The notes beneath the pieces were generated by a model that ran no database searches, was not told the origin of the DNA, and saw only the letters and a list, made by a program, of their open reading frames with translations. This document shows positions 8,328-15,576 of a stretch of 36,681 nt of DNA, piece after piece. Source of the DNA: Bacteroidales bacterium Bact_11 (lineage in GTDB: Bacteria; Bacteroidota; Bacteroidia; Bacteroidales; UBA932). A program made the translations under genes and the position numbers. The stretch spans positions 1 through 36,681 of the forward strand of contig LUZC01000014.1 of assembly GCA_001603505.1 (NCBI GenBank), in the 5' to 3' direction. The stretch's first letter is position 1. Each line of letters opens with the position of its first letter.

Positions 8328-8335
8328 TACCTTTG
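8328..8335 (+). promoter_or_regulatory. -7 element TACCTTTG of the SRP RNA gene
   Basis: TACCTTTG matches TAnnTTTG and ends five bases before the predicted RNA 5' end near 8340-8341. It sits in the 30-base gap between the mnmA start codon and the RNA. No clear -33 TTTG at the ideal spacing is visible. Confidence 0.65.
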
Positions 8336-8340
8336 TGCCG

Positions 8341-8444
8341 GGGTAAGTCATATACGACCAGCTCCCACTGAACTCCCCCAGGGCTTGACCGCAGCAAGGG
8401 TAGGTGGTTGTAGCGGTGCGATATATCAAGCTTACCCTTTTTTT
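8341..8444 (+). ncRNA. ffs: Bacterial small signal recognition particle RNA (4.5S)
   Basis: The RNA is closed by GGGTAAG (8341-8347) pairing with CTTACCC (8431-8437), followed by a run of seven T. The Ffh-binding domain is recognisable at about 8379-8398: CAGG, ten bases forming the apical hairpin (GCTTGACCGC), then AGCA. This is the same spacing as CAGG-UCCGGAAGGA-AGCA in the E. coli RNA. The total of about 97-104 nt fits the small SRP RNA class without an Alu domain. It is transcribed divergently from mnmA and towards cdd. Recognition is by motif and pairing, not by a covariance search. Confidence 0.85.
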
Positions 8445-8447
8445 GTA

Positions 8448-8474
8448 CCCTTCCTTTCGGAAGGGTTTATTATT
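8448..8474 (+). terminator. Hairpin terminator downstream of the SRP RNA
   Basis: CCCTTCC (8448-8454), loop TTTC, and GGAAGGG (8459-8465) form a 7-bp stem followed by TTTATTATTA. It follows the T-run at the RNA 3' end and would stop plus-strand transcription before it runs into the minus-strand cdd gene, whose stop codon is at 8473. Confidence 0.7.
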
Positions 8475-8946
8475 ATAAGTCGTTAAATATCAGTGGCATG
8501 AGCGATTCTACGCCATCGAAGGCGAGGATGGGCCCGCTGCTGCCAAGCAGAATGCGCATGGGCTTGTCGGCCTCGCGTTCGTACTGGGCCATCACCTGGC
8601 GGCAGGCGCCGCAAGGAGAGCCGGGGTTGGGCATCAGCTTTCCGTCGCGCGAGCATACCACGGCCAGCGATTCGAAGGCCACACCGGGGTAATTGGCGCT
8701 GGCGGCGAACATCGCCGTCCGTTCGGCGCAAAGCCCGGACGGGAAAGCGGCATTCTCCTGATTCGCTCCTTTGACCACGGTCCCGTCGGCCAGCCGGACG
8801 GCTGCTCCCACGTTGAAATGGGAGTAGGGCGCATAGGAACCCTTTGTGGCGTCGATGGCCGCTTCCAATAAGGCCCGGTCTGCGTCGGGCAGTTCTGCTA
8901 TCGAGGCGTATTCTTCGTAAGGAATGTTGATCGTTTTCTTTTCCAT
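8473..8946 (-). CDS. cdd: Cytidine deaminase
   Basis: A 157-residue zinc-dependent deaminase converting cytidine and deoxycytidine to uridine and deoxyuridine in pyrimidine salvage. SHFNVGAAV (42-50) and ANQENAAFPSGLCAERTAMF (61-80) give the substrate loop and the C-A-E motif (Cys73 as zinc ligand, Glu75 as proton shuttle). PCGACRQV supplies the other two zinc ligands (Cys112, Cys115). This is the homotetrameric type, with Cys rather than His as first ligand, though slightly longer than the usual 130-140. It starts seven bases after the stop of the DUF3298 lipoprotein gene and is the last gene of the GH2 transcription unit, though functionally unrelated to it. Confidence 0.95.
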   Translation of the reverse strand: MEKKTINIPYEEYASIAELPDADRALLEAAIDATKGSYAPYSHFNVGAAVRLADGTVVKGANQENAAFPSGLCAERTAMFAASANYPGVAFESLAVVCSRDGKLMPNPGSPCGACRQVMAQYEREADKPMRILLGSSGPILAFDGVESLMPLIFNDL

Positions 8947-8953
8947 GGCGGGA

Positions 8954-9727
8954 TTACTGCTGCTTCAGTTCATTCCAGGAGATCGGAATCGTGACCACGC
9001 CGAACACGTAGGCGGCTACCTCGTAGGGCTGGTAGTAGAAGGTGATGCCGTCTTCGTCGACCGTGAAGTGGTCGCCGGGCTGGACGGGGTCGACAAAGAA
9101 GATGTTCTCGCGATCGATGCCATCGAGCTTCTCGCCGAAGTCGTCGTATTTGTGCTGGTTGATGAGTTCCACCAGACGCTCTTCGGAGACACCCTCCTTG
9201 AAAACGGAATAGTCCACCGGGTGACCGGTCTTACGGTTGAAGACAATCGGGCGTTCGGTGGTGATGCCGTGCGCACCGCCCCGGTAATTGTAGTCGTCGA
9301 TCAGGTAGTTCACCCAGTCTTTCCATTCCTTGCCGAAATGGCCGCTGATGTCGGTGCCCCACGAGAGGTTGAAGGCTTCCTCTTCCGTGATGCCCATTTC
9401 TTTCAGCAACTCTTCATTGGAAGTGATGTATTCCTCGACGAGCTGATTGCGGTACACCGAGGCCAGTTCCTCGGGCGTCCCGGAGAATTTGTCGAAGTTC
9501 CCGCCTAGGGTTTCGGTGCGGATGGTTTCGCGCACGATGTCGAGCGCCTGGGCGTCGAAGCCCGCCGTGGGCAACTCGATGTCGAGGTTGAGTTCCAGGG
9601 AGAATTTGCTTCCCTCATGGAAGGGAATGCTCTCTTCGTAGGATACGGTCTCGGTTTCTATCGGATGGGTGCAGGCGCCCAGGACGAGTGCGGCTGCCGC
9701 TAGCAGGAGAAGGGAATACTTTTTCAT
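8954..9727 (-). CDS. DUF3298-domain lipoprotein
   Basis: A 257-residue lipoprotein with signal peptide [19 protein letters not shown] (lipobox Cys19). The body resembles the DUF4163/DUF3298 pair known from RsiV-like anti-sigma factors and lysozyme-binding proteins: ELNLDIELP early, NYLIDDYNYRGGAHGITTE in the middle (about 165-183), and a C-terminal half with DHFTVDEDGITFYYQPYEVA before the ending. It lacks a membrane anchor and a cytoplasmic domain, so it is not a complete anti-sigma factor. The ATG at 9725-9727 shares one base with the stop of the upstream GH2 gene. A longer in-frame reading exists to 9976 but runs through GH2 coding sequence and is rejected. Cellular role is unknown. Confidence 0.82.
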   Translation of the reverse strand: MKKYSLLLLAAAALVLGACTHPIETETVSYEESIPFHEGSKFSLELNLDIELPTAGFDAQALDIVRETIRTETLGGNFDKFSGTPEELASVYRNQLVEEYITSNEELLKEMGITEEEAFNLSWGTDISGHFGKEWKDWVNYLIDDYNYRGGAHGITTERPIVFNRKTGHPVDYSVFKEGVSEERLVELINQHKYDDFGEKLDGIDRENIFFVDPVQPGDHFTVDEDGITFYYQPYEVAAYVFGVVTIPISWNELKQQ

Positions 9728-11532
9728 TATTTCAGGGTATTGATGACAGATTGATTGATGGCCCGGATGCGGGGGATATCCACCTTGTCGAAGGCACGGT
9801 CGTAGGTCATCAGGCCGTTGACCTCGATTTCGACATCGGTGGTCTGGGTATAGACGGCGGCGGAGAAGCCGCGGGCGATCATCTCCTGCAGCTGCCGTGC
9901 ATATTTCACGTATTCTTCCGTGACGTCGGCGGGGCTGGTGAACTTGATGTAGCCCCAGTTGCGGTCGGGCGCCCAAAGATGTCCTTCCACGGCCAGGCCG
10001 ATGCCGCCGTATTCGCCCAGTACGGTCACGCGCTTGGCATCGTAGAGATACATCTCAGGCTGCGGATAATGGTGCAGGTCGAGGATATCGCCGGCGCCGA
10101 GGAAATGATTGCCGCCGCTGGCGGAATTCACGAGCCGCGTCGGGTCGTGCTGTTTGGTCCATGTGGCGATTTCAACGGTCTTGAACTGGCCCCAACCCTC
10201 GTTGAATGGCACCCAGACCACGATGCAGGGATGCGAGTAGAGACCGTCCATCACCTCCTGCCACTCCTTCCGCCAATTGGCTTCGGAGGCGGCGGAGCGG
10301 CTCTTCTCCATGCCGTCGTAGAGCTGTGTCATCTGCCAGGGAGAGGTCCATTCGCCGCTGGGCATGTCCTGCCACACGAGAATGCCAAGGCGGTCGCAGT
10401 GGTAGTACCAGCGGGCAGGCTCGACCTTGACATGCTTGCGAATCATGTTGAAGCCCCAGTCCTTCGTCTTCTGTACGTCGTATGCGAGCGCCTCGTCGGT
10501 GGGAGCGGTATAAAGCCCGTCGGGCCACCAGCCCTGGTCGAGCGGGCCGTACATGAAAATGGGTTTTCCGTTGAGCGTCATGCGCTTGATGCCGTCTTCG
10601 TCCGTCATCACGCCCACCTGCCTCATGGCGCAGTAACTCCTCACCCGGTCCACGACCTTTCCGTCGACCATCAGGCTGACCTCCAAATCGTAAAGGAACG
10701 GGTCGTCCGGCGACCAGAGATGCGCGTCGGGGACGGGAATCTCAAGCTCCGATCCGGCGAGGGCGCGGGCTGAGGCCACGCCTGTCCCGTCGGCGGAAAG
10801 CCGCGCTTCGACGATGCCTTTCGTCGCGCCTTCCGCCAGCACACGGATGCGTCCGCCGTCGAGGTCGGGCGTCGTGCGGAGGTTGGCGATATGCTGTTCG
10901 GGAACGGGCTCCAGCCAGACGGTCTGCCAGATGCCCGTGACGGAGGTGTACCAGATGCCGCCGGGCTTGCTGACCTGCTTGCCGCGGGGCTGGAATCCTG
11001 TGTCGGTGCCGTCCCATACCTGGACGGACAGGGTGTTTTCTCCCGCTTTCAGCGCGTCGGTGATGTCGAGGCTGAAGGGCGTGTAGCCGCCCGTGTGCGA
11101 GCCGGCCTTGATGTCGTTCACCCAGACTTCGGCTTTCCAGTCAACGGCGCCGAAATGCAGCAGGACGCGCCGCCCCTTCCATGCCTTCGGCACGGTAAAG
11201 GTACGCTGGTACCACAGGACGCTGTCTTTGCCGACCGTGCGTCCGACACCCGAGAGGCTGGATTCGATGCAGAAGGGAACGAGGATCTGTCCCTGCTTCC
11301 GGATGGAGATCGAGCCGACGGGCACCACGGTGTAATCCCAAAGCCCGTTGAGGTTCATCCAGTCGTCGCGCTGCATCAGCGGCCGGGGGTATTCCGGCAG
11401 GGGAGCGGCCGGATTCACGAGCTGCGCCCATGGGGTGCTGATGTGGTCGCCTGCCGGCTGCCAGGACTGAGCCCGGGTTGCCGTTGCGCAGGTCAGGCAG
11501 AGAACCAGGATGAAAAGTGCCGATTTTTTCAT
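9727..11532 (-). CDS. Secreted glycoside hydrolase family 2 protein (beta-galactosidase/beta-glucuronidase-like)
   Basis: A 601-residue protein with a Sec signal peptide ([21 protein letters not shown]) and the GH2 order: jelly-roll sugar-binding domain (about 50-210, with LNGLWDY and [19 protein letters not shown]), Ig-like domain (about 212-305), and TIM barrel from about 315. The acid/base is Glu445 in [11 protein letters not shown] and the nucleophile is probably Glu507 in VLGEYGG. The protein should act in the periplasm or at the surface; exact sugar specificity is not readable. The start at 11532 was chosen because the signal peptide begins there; the frame extends further but with no credible leader. 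It is first in a unit with the DUF3298 gene and cdd, and diverges from a secreted aldose epimerase that could handle the released sugar. Confidence 0.9.
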   Translation of the reverse strand: MKKSALFILVLCLTCATATRAQSWQPAGDHISTPWAQLVNPAAPLPEYPRPLMQRDDWMNLNGLWDYTVVPVGSISIRKQGQILVPFCIESSLSGVGRTVGKDSVLWYQRTFTVPKAWKGRRVLLHFGAVDWKAEVWVNDIKAGSHTGGYTPFSLDITDALKAGENTLSVQVWDGTDTGFQPRGKQVSKPGGIWYTSVTGIWQTVWLEPVPEQHIANLRTTPDLDGGRIRVLAEGATKGIVEARLSADGTGVASARALAGSELEIPVPDAHLWSPDDPFLYDLEVSLMVDGKVVDRVRSYCAMRQVGVMTDEDGIKRMTLNGKPIFMYGPLDQGWWPDGLYTAPTDEALAYDVQKTKDWGFNMIRKHVKVEPARWYYHCDRLGILVWQDMPSGEWTSPWQMTQLYDGMEKSRSAASEANWRKEWQEVMDGLYSHPCIVVWVPFNEGWGQFKTVEIATWTKQHDPTRLVNSASGGNHFLGAGDILDLHHYPQPEMYLYDAKRVTVLGEYGGIGLAVEGHLWAPDRNWGYIKFTSPADVTEEYVKYARQLQEMIARGFSAAVYTQTTDVEIEVNGLMTYDRAFDKVDIPRIRAINQSVINTLK

Positions 11533-11539
11533 ATCTTTG
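11532..11539 (+). promoter_or_regulatory. -7 element TATCTTTG for the aldose epimerase operon
   Basis: TATCTTTG matches TAnnTTTG and predicts a start near 11545, about 20 bases before the epimerase ATG. Its first base is also the first base (on the other strand) of the GH2 start codon. Confidence 0.6.
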
Positions 11540-11550
11540 GGTTTATCTTT

Positions 11551-11581
11551 CAAAATTACAGAAAATATGAGGATATTCAAA
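11551..11581 (-). promoter_or_regulatory. Full Bacteroidetes promoter for the GH2 operon (TTTG-N19-TAATTTTG)
   Basis: Read on the minus strand, TTTG (complement of 11578-11581), exactly 19 bases, then TAATTTTG (complement of 11551-11558) reproduce the Bacteroides -33/-7 promoter. The predicted start near 11545 leaves a leader of about a dozen bases before the GH2 ATG. The -33 element lies inside the first codons of the divergent epimerase gene. Confidence 0.7.
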
Positions 11582-12553
11582 ATAATTTGTGCTGCCGCGT
11601 TGCTGACAATCGTGGCTGCAGGGTGCCGGAAGGCGGATCAGGCGCGGTGTTTTACCATTCGGAACGAGAATGGCATGACGGCCGAATTCTGCACGACGGG
11701 CGGGCGGCTCATCCGGCTTGAAGTGCCGGCCGCGGACGGTTCGATGAAGAACGTGCTGTGGAGTTGCGCCGATGCGGCCGCCTGTGCCACGGACGCCGAC
11801 TATCGCAACTGCATCGTGGGGCGATACGGCAATCGCATTGCCAAGGGCCGGTTCGACCTCGACGGGTTCACCTGGCAGCTCTCGCAGAACGAAGGTGAAA
11901 ATCATCTTCATGGCGGCATGGTCGGCTTCGGCGGTCGCGAGTGGACGATCCAGCCGCTTACCGGGGAAGCATTGCTGATGACCTATCTTTCTCCCGACGG
12001 GGAGGAAGGCTATCCCGGAAATCTTGAAATATCAGTACTCTGCACGCTGACCGACCGCAATGAACTGGTGCTCCAGTATTCGGCCGTGACCGATGCTCCT
12101 ACCATCCTTAATCCTACGCTGCACGCCTGGTTCAACCTGCATGGAAACGGCGAAGGCCTCACTACCTCGCACCTGCTGAGAATCAATGCGGATGCCTATA
12201 CGCCGGTCGATGAGGAACTGATCCCGACGGGCGAAATCGCTCCGGTTGCCGGCACTGCTTTCGACTTCCGGGAGGGCAAGCCGGTGACGCCGGAATTCGA
12301 CCATAATTTTGCGCTGCGGGGTGCATCGGGTGAGCCTGCCTGTGAGCTCAGCGAACCCGCAACGGGCATCCTGTTGAAGATCTATACCGACCAGCCGGGC
12401 CTCCAGCTCTACACGGGGCGTCCCGACTGCGGCGTGGTGCTGGAGACGCAGCATTTCCCCGATTCACCGAACCACGCGGATTTCCCTTCCACGGTGCTTC
12501 GTCCGGGCGAGACTTACACGCAGACTACCATCTATCATTTTGAAATCAAATAA
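11567..12553 (+). CDS. Aldose 1-epimerase (mutarotase) lipoprotein
   Basis: A 328-residue GalM-family enzyme interconverting the alpha and beta anomers of free aldoses. It carries a lipoprotein signal peptide ending IVAAGC (Cys20), so it is anchored in the cell envelope. Family motifs seen: [28 protein letters not shown] (substrate-binding His), LHAWFNLHG (matching the catalytic His of the usual H-x-Y-F-N-L box), FDHNFALRG and [15 protein letters not shown] near the C-terminus carrying the catalytic Glu. The ATG at 11567 is chosen because it opens the signal peptide. It is followed ten bases later by the aldo/keto reductase gene, and diverges from the secreted GH2 enzyme, suggesting a small set for processing released sugars. 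Confidence 0.92.
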   Translation: MRIFKIICAAALLTIVAAGCRKADQARCFTIRNENGMTAEFCTTGGRLIRLEVPAADGSMKNVLWSCADAAACATDADYRNCIVGRYGNRIAKGRFDLDGFTWQLSQNEGENHLHGGMVGFGGREWTIQPLTGEALLMTYLSPDGEEGYPGNLEISVLCTLTDRNELVLQYSAVTDAPTILNPTLHAWFNLHGNGEGLTTSHLLRINADAYTPVDEELIPTGEIAPVAGTAFDFREGKPVTPEFDHNFALRGASGEPACELSEPATGILLKIYTDQPGLQLYTGRPDCGVVLETQHFPDSPNHADFPSTVLRPGETYTQTTIYHFEIK

Positions 12554-12563
12554 ATTACCCGAT

Positions 12564-13928
12564 ATGGAAAAGAACTCGATGACGCGCCGCGAGGCGATCC
12601 GGGCCATGATGCTGGCAGGTGCCGGCCTGGCTGCAAGCTCCTCGCTGGCTGCTCCGCTCCGTGCAGCGGGCGTGGTGCCGCAGGACTGGAAATTCACGGA
12701 ACCCGCAAAAGGCGACCAGGTCATCCACCGCACATGGAAGTCGCTGGGCGACGAGAGCATCAGCCTGCTTGGCATGGGCTGTATGCGCTTTCCCCGCAAG
12801 GGAAGCGGCCGCCGCGCACCGCTCGACCAGGAAGCCGTCAACCAGATGATCGACTATGCCCTCGAACACGGTATCAACTATTTCGACACGGCTCCGGCCT
12901 ACGGTGATTCGGAACGGGCCACGGGCGAAGCCCTGAGCCGCCATAACCGAAAGGATTATCTGATCGCCACCAAGATGTCGAACTTCTCAAATGCCGAGTT
13001 GGGTGCCTGCAAGACCATGTTCGCCAATTCGCTGAAGAACCTGCGGACTTCCTACGTCGACTATTTCCTGCTCCACTCGATCGGCAGCGTGGCCGATTTC
13101 AACAAGCGTTTCGTCGACAACGGGCTGCTGCCCTGGCTGCAGGATCTTCGCAAGAAGGGCACGATTCGTCACCTGGGCTTCTCGTTCCACGGGTCCAACG
13201 CGGCCATGAAGGCCCTTCTCGAGATGCCCTACGACTGGGAATTCGTGCAGATCCAGCTCAACTATGTGGACTGGAAGCACATGCCGCTGGAAGACAGCGA
13301 CGAGCCCTGCGATTCGGAAACGCTCTACAAGATGCTGGCCGACAAGGGTATCCCCGTGGTCATCATGGAACCCATCCGGGGTGGGGCGCTGGCCAATGTG
13401 TCGTCGGGCCTGAAGGCCAAACTGGCCGAGCGTTTCCCGCAGTTGTCGCCGGCGGGCGTCGCCCTGACGTTCGCCTCCACGCCGAAGGCGGTGATGTGCA
13501 CCCTCAGCGGCATGAGCAACATGCAGCAGCTCATGGAGAACGTGTATACGTTCAGCCATTTCAAACCCTTCGATGCGGCCGACAACGAATATATGCTGGA
13601 GATGGCGCGCCTCTACAACGGCAATCCGCACATCCCCTGCACGGCCTGCCGCTACTGCATGCCCTGTCCGCACGGGGTGGATATTCCGGGCGTGTTCGGA
13701 GTGTACAATGCCATCAGCGACGAATTGATGCTGCCCGATCCCGCATCGAAAGGCAAGAATTACAAGGAGAAGCGGAAGGCCTTCCTCAAGCGTTATGCGA
13801 CGCTGGCCAAGGGCACGGATGCATCGGCATGCATCGCGTGCAACGCCTGCGTCCCCAAATGCCCGCAGCACATCCGCATCTCCGAGCAGTTGCGCATGAT
13901 CCACAAACTGGTCAAGGATCTCGGCTAA
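12564..13928 (+). CDS. Tat-exported aldo/keto reductase with C-terminal 4Fe-4S ferredoxin domain
   Basis: A 454-residue protein. The N-terminus has TRREAIRAM followed by an Ala-rich hydrophobic stretch, a twin-arginine signal consistent with export of a folded iron-sulfur protein. The aldo/keto reductase barrel shows NYFDTAPAYG (Asp108, Tyr113), ATKMS (Lys137) and FLLHSIG (His171). The C-terminus carries two cysteine clusters, CTACRYCMPCPHGVDIP (about 359-375) and CIACNACVPKCPQHI (about 421-435), which could bind two 4Fe-4S clusters. Related proteins are common in anaerobes; physiological substrate is unknown. The ATG at 12564 is preferred to an upstream TTG that gives no signal peptide. It forms an operon with the epimerase lipoprotein. 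Confidence 0.88.
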   Translation: MEKNSMTRREAIRAMMLAGAGLAASSSLAAPLRAAGVVPQDWKFTEPAKGDQVIHRTWKSLGDESISLLGMGCMRFPRKGSGRRAPLDQEAVNQMIDYALEHGINYFDTAPAYGDSERATGEALSRHNRKDYLIATKMSNFSNAELGACKTMFANSLKNLRTSYVDYFLLHSIGSVADFNKRFVDNGLLPWLQDLRKKGTIRHLGFSFHGSNAAMKALLEMPYDWEFVQIQLNYVDWKHMPLEDSDEPCDSETLYKMLADKGIPVVIMEPIRGGALANVSSGLKAKLAERFPQLSPAGVALTFASTPKAVMCTLSGMSNMQQLMENVYTFSHFKPFDAADNEYMLEMARLYNGNPHIPCTACRYCMPCPHGVDIPGVFGVYNAISDELMLPDPASKGKNYKEKRKAFLKRYATLAKGTDASACIACNACVPKCPQHIRISEQLRMIHKLVKDLG

Positions 13929-13937
13929 GCAGCGGCT

Positions 13938-15026
13938 CTATTCCAGCCGGTAGTCGCACAGGTTGGTCACGGCCGGGAATTTCTTGTAGGTGTACGATTT
14001 CCCCTGCACGTAGAGTTTGCGGTGGAACACGGCCTCCTTGTTGGCGGGGTCGTTCAGGTTGAGCACGCTCTTGTGTGCGGCCTTGCTCAGGTAGATTCCG
14101 GCACAGGCGGCCGGGTCGCGGATGTAGGGCGATGCGGCGATGGCCAGGTTGTTGCCGGCAGAAGCCGTGTCACAGGTAAAATCGACGGTGCCTTCGGCCA
14201 CGATCGTCCCGACCACATAGCCCCATACCCATACGGTATCGCCGGCGCAGTCGGAAGCGGCAAGTTCGGGGACGCTGAAGGCGGTGGCCATCGACAGGCC
14301 ATCGCCGCCCGCTTCTTCACCGATGACGATGCGCTCCTCCCTGAGTGTGGCCGTTGTGTCGAGTTCGATGCTGAAGCTGGAACCGGCCTCGCTGCGAGTG
14401 GCGTCGAGGCTGATGCGCCGGATTTCACCGGCTTCCAACGTGCGGCGGAACAACTCGTTGTCTGTCTGCCCGTCGCTGTAACAGAAACGTGTCGCTCCCG
14501 GAAAGAGCCAGGCCGTGCGGTGCTCGCCGTAGTCGTACTCGAGCGAGCCCTGGTCTTGCCTGAGGATGAGTTTTCCCGGGTAGCGGGCCGTGAATTGCTC
14601 CGAGAAGTCGAGCCGGACGCCGCTGTTGCGCTGCGTGCAGAGGAACCGAACGGAGAGGGTTTCACCGCTGCGGGCGATCACCACTTTTTCATCGCCGTAG
14701 AGCGGGGCTTCGAAATCAGGGGTTTCAAACCGGCGCGACATCACGCTGACGGTGTAGGTGCCAGCAGGAACAGGGAGTTCTGCCGGCCGCGCGCCATAGG
14801 CTCCTTCGTAGACCGGCGTTTCCGCGCCCGACTGCTGGACCTTGAGAATGAATTGGTTGGTGTCCAAGGCACTGTCGGCCTTGGTGGTAGCGAATCGGAA
14901 CACGAGACGGGCGTCATCCCGGTTTCCTTCTTCGGTTTCGGGCATCCAGGTGCAGGATGCGCTGCTTGCGGCGAGTGCCGCGTACAGGGTGGCGGAGATT
15001 ATTTCCGCCCACACTGATCTTTTCAT
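13938..15026 (-). CDS. DUF4493-type lipoprotein with C-terminal DUF6359-like domain
   Basis: A 362-residue lipoprotein whose signal peptide ends SSASC (Cys25). Residues about 38-225 look like DUF4493 (VFRFATTKADSA, then LPVPAGTYTVSVMS), a family in Bacteroidetes surface proteins. The last 125 residues (TVWVWGYVVGTIVAEGTVDF, NNLAIAASP, KSVLNLNDPANK, VQGKSY) resemble the DUF6359 OB-like domain. Both assignments are from motif memory. No catalytic residues are evident; a surface-binding role is only a guess. The ATG is preceded by AAAAAAGGAGG six bases upstream, a strong Shine-Dalgarno match, unusual for this window. It is monocistronic, convergent with the aldo/keto reductase (nine bases between stops) and divergent from desulfoferrodoxin. 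Confidence 0.8.
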   Translation of the reverse strand: MKRSVWAEIISATLYAALAASSASCTWMPETEEGNRDDARLVFRFATTKADSALDTNQFILKVQQSGAETPVYEGAYGARPAELPVPAGTYTVSVMSRRFETPDFEAPLYGDEKVVIARSGETLSVRFLCTQRNSGVRLDFSEQFTARYPGKLILRQDQGSLEYDYGEHRTAWLFPGATRFCYSDGQTDNELFRRTLEAGEIRRISLDATRSEAGSSFSIELDTTATLREERIVIGEEAGGDGLSMATAFSVPELAASDCAGDTVWVWGYVVGTIVAEGTVDFTCDTASAGNNLAIAASPYIRDPAACAGIYLSKAAHKSVLNLNDPANKEAVFHRKLYVQGKSYTYKKFPAVTNLCDYRLE

Positions 15027-15138
15027 ATAACCTCCTTTTTTAGTATGTCAACGACGGGCAACCTGCCCGCCGACCACAAAGAAAATCCTTTTTCGCGAAA
15101 CACTGCCGTCAAAAAAGCAATTTCTCGCAGAAAAGTGT

Positions 15139-15146
15139 TAAATTTG
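15139..15146 (+). promoter_or_regulatory. -7 element TAAATTTG upstream of desulfoferrodoxin
   Basis: TAAATTTG matches TAnnTTTG and predicts a start near 15152, giving a leader of about 22 bases. It is the only convincing promoter I can see before the polysaccharide genes that follow. The rest of the 147-base divergent gap holds a short GGGCA/TGCCC hairpin (15056-15068) and nothing else I recognise. Confidence 0.55.
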
Positions 15147-15173
15147 AAAATTCATATGTAAAATCGCAATACT

Positions 15174-15554
15174 ATGGCAACAAAATTCTACAAATGCCCC
15201 AAGTGCGGCAATGTCATTGTCAAATTCGTGGATTCCGGCGTGGTTCCGGTGTGCTGCGGAGAACCCATGAAGGAACTCAATCCGAAGGCGATGGACGGCG
15301 CGCTCGAGAAGCATGTGCCAGTGGTGACGAAGGTGGACGAATGCACCCTCAAGGTGGAAGTCGGCAGCGTTCCGCATCCGATGACGCCCGAGCACCACAT
15401 CAGCTTCATCTATGCCGAGACGAAGGATGGCGGCCAGCTGGTGACCCTCGATCCCGAAAAACCCGCCGTGGCGGAAATCTGCGCCTGCAAGAGCCCCGTG
15501 GTGGCGGTCTACGAATACTGCAACCTCCACGGCCTCTGGGTGAACGAGCTGTAG
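15174..15554 (+). CDS. dfx: Desulfoferrodoxin (class I superoxide reductase)
   Basis: A 126-residue two-iron protein that reduces superoxide to hydrogen peroxide without making oxygen, typical of anaerobes. The N-terminal desulforedoxin-like centre has Cys8, Cys11, Cys27 and Cys28 (CPKCGN, CCGEPM). The catalytic iron centre has EKHVP (Glu45, Lys46, His47), PHPM (His68), EHH (His74) and YCNLHGLW (Cys116, His119), the complete 4 His-1 Cys ligand set. Length and spacing match the family exactly. It stands 22 bases upstream of the flippase gene with no visible terminator or new promoter, so its promoter may also feed the polysaccharide operon. Confidence 0.96.
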   Translation: MATKFYKCPKCGNVIVKFVDSGVVPVCCGEPMKELNPKAMDGALEKHVPVVTKVDECTLKVEVGSVPHPMTPEHHISFIYAETKDGGQLVTLDPEKPAVAEICACKSPVVAVYEYCNLHGLWVNEL

Positions 15555-15576
15555 CAACCGGGTCGGCCGCTGGCGG

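Noticed and set aside
5802-8346. Long plus-strand frames opposite the serine hydrolase and mnmA
   Set aside because: Antisense to genes with complete catalytic motifs; Val/Gly/Asp-rich shadow composition typical of the complementary strand in GC-rich coding DNA.
8954-9727. RsiV-type anti-sigma factor
   Set aside because: DUF3298-like region is present, but there is a lipobox instead of a transmembrane anchor, no cytoplasmic sigma-binding domain, and no sigma factor gene beside it.
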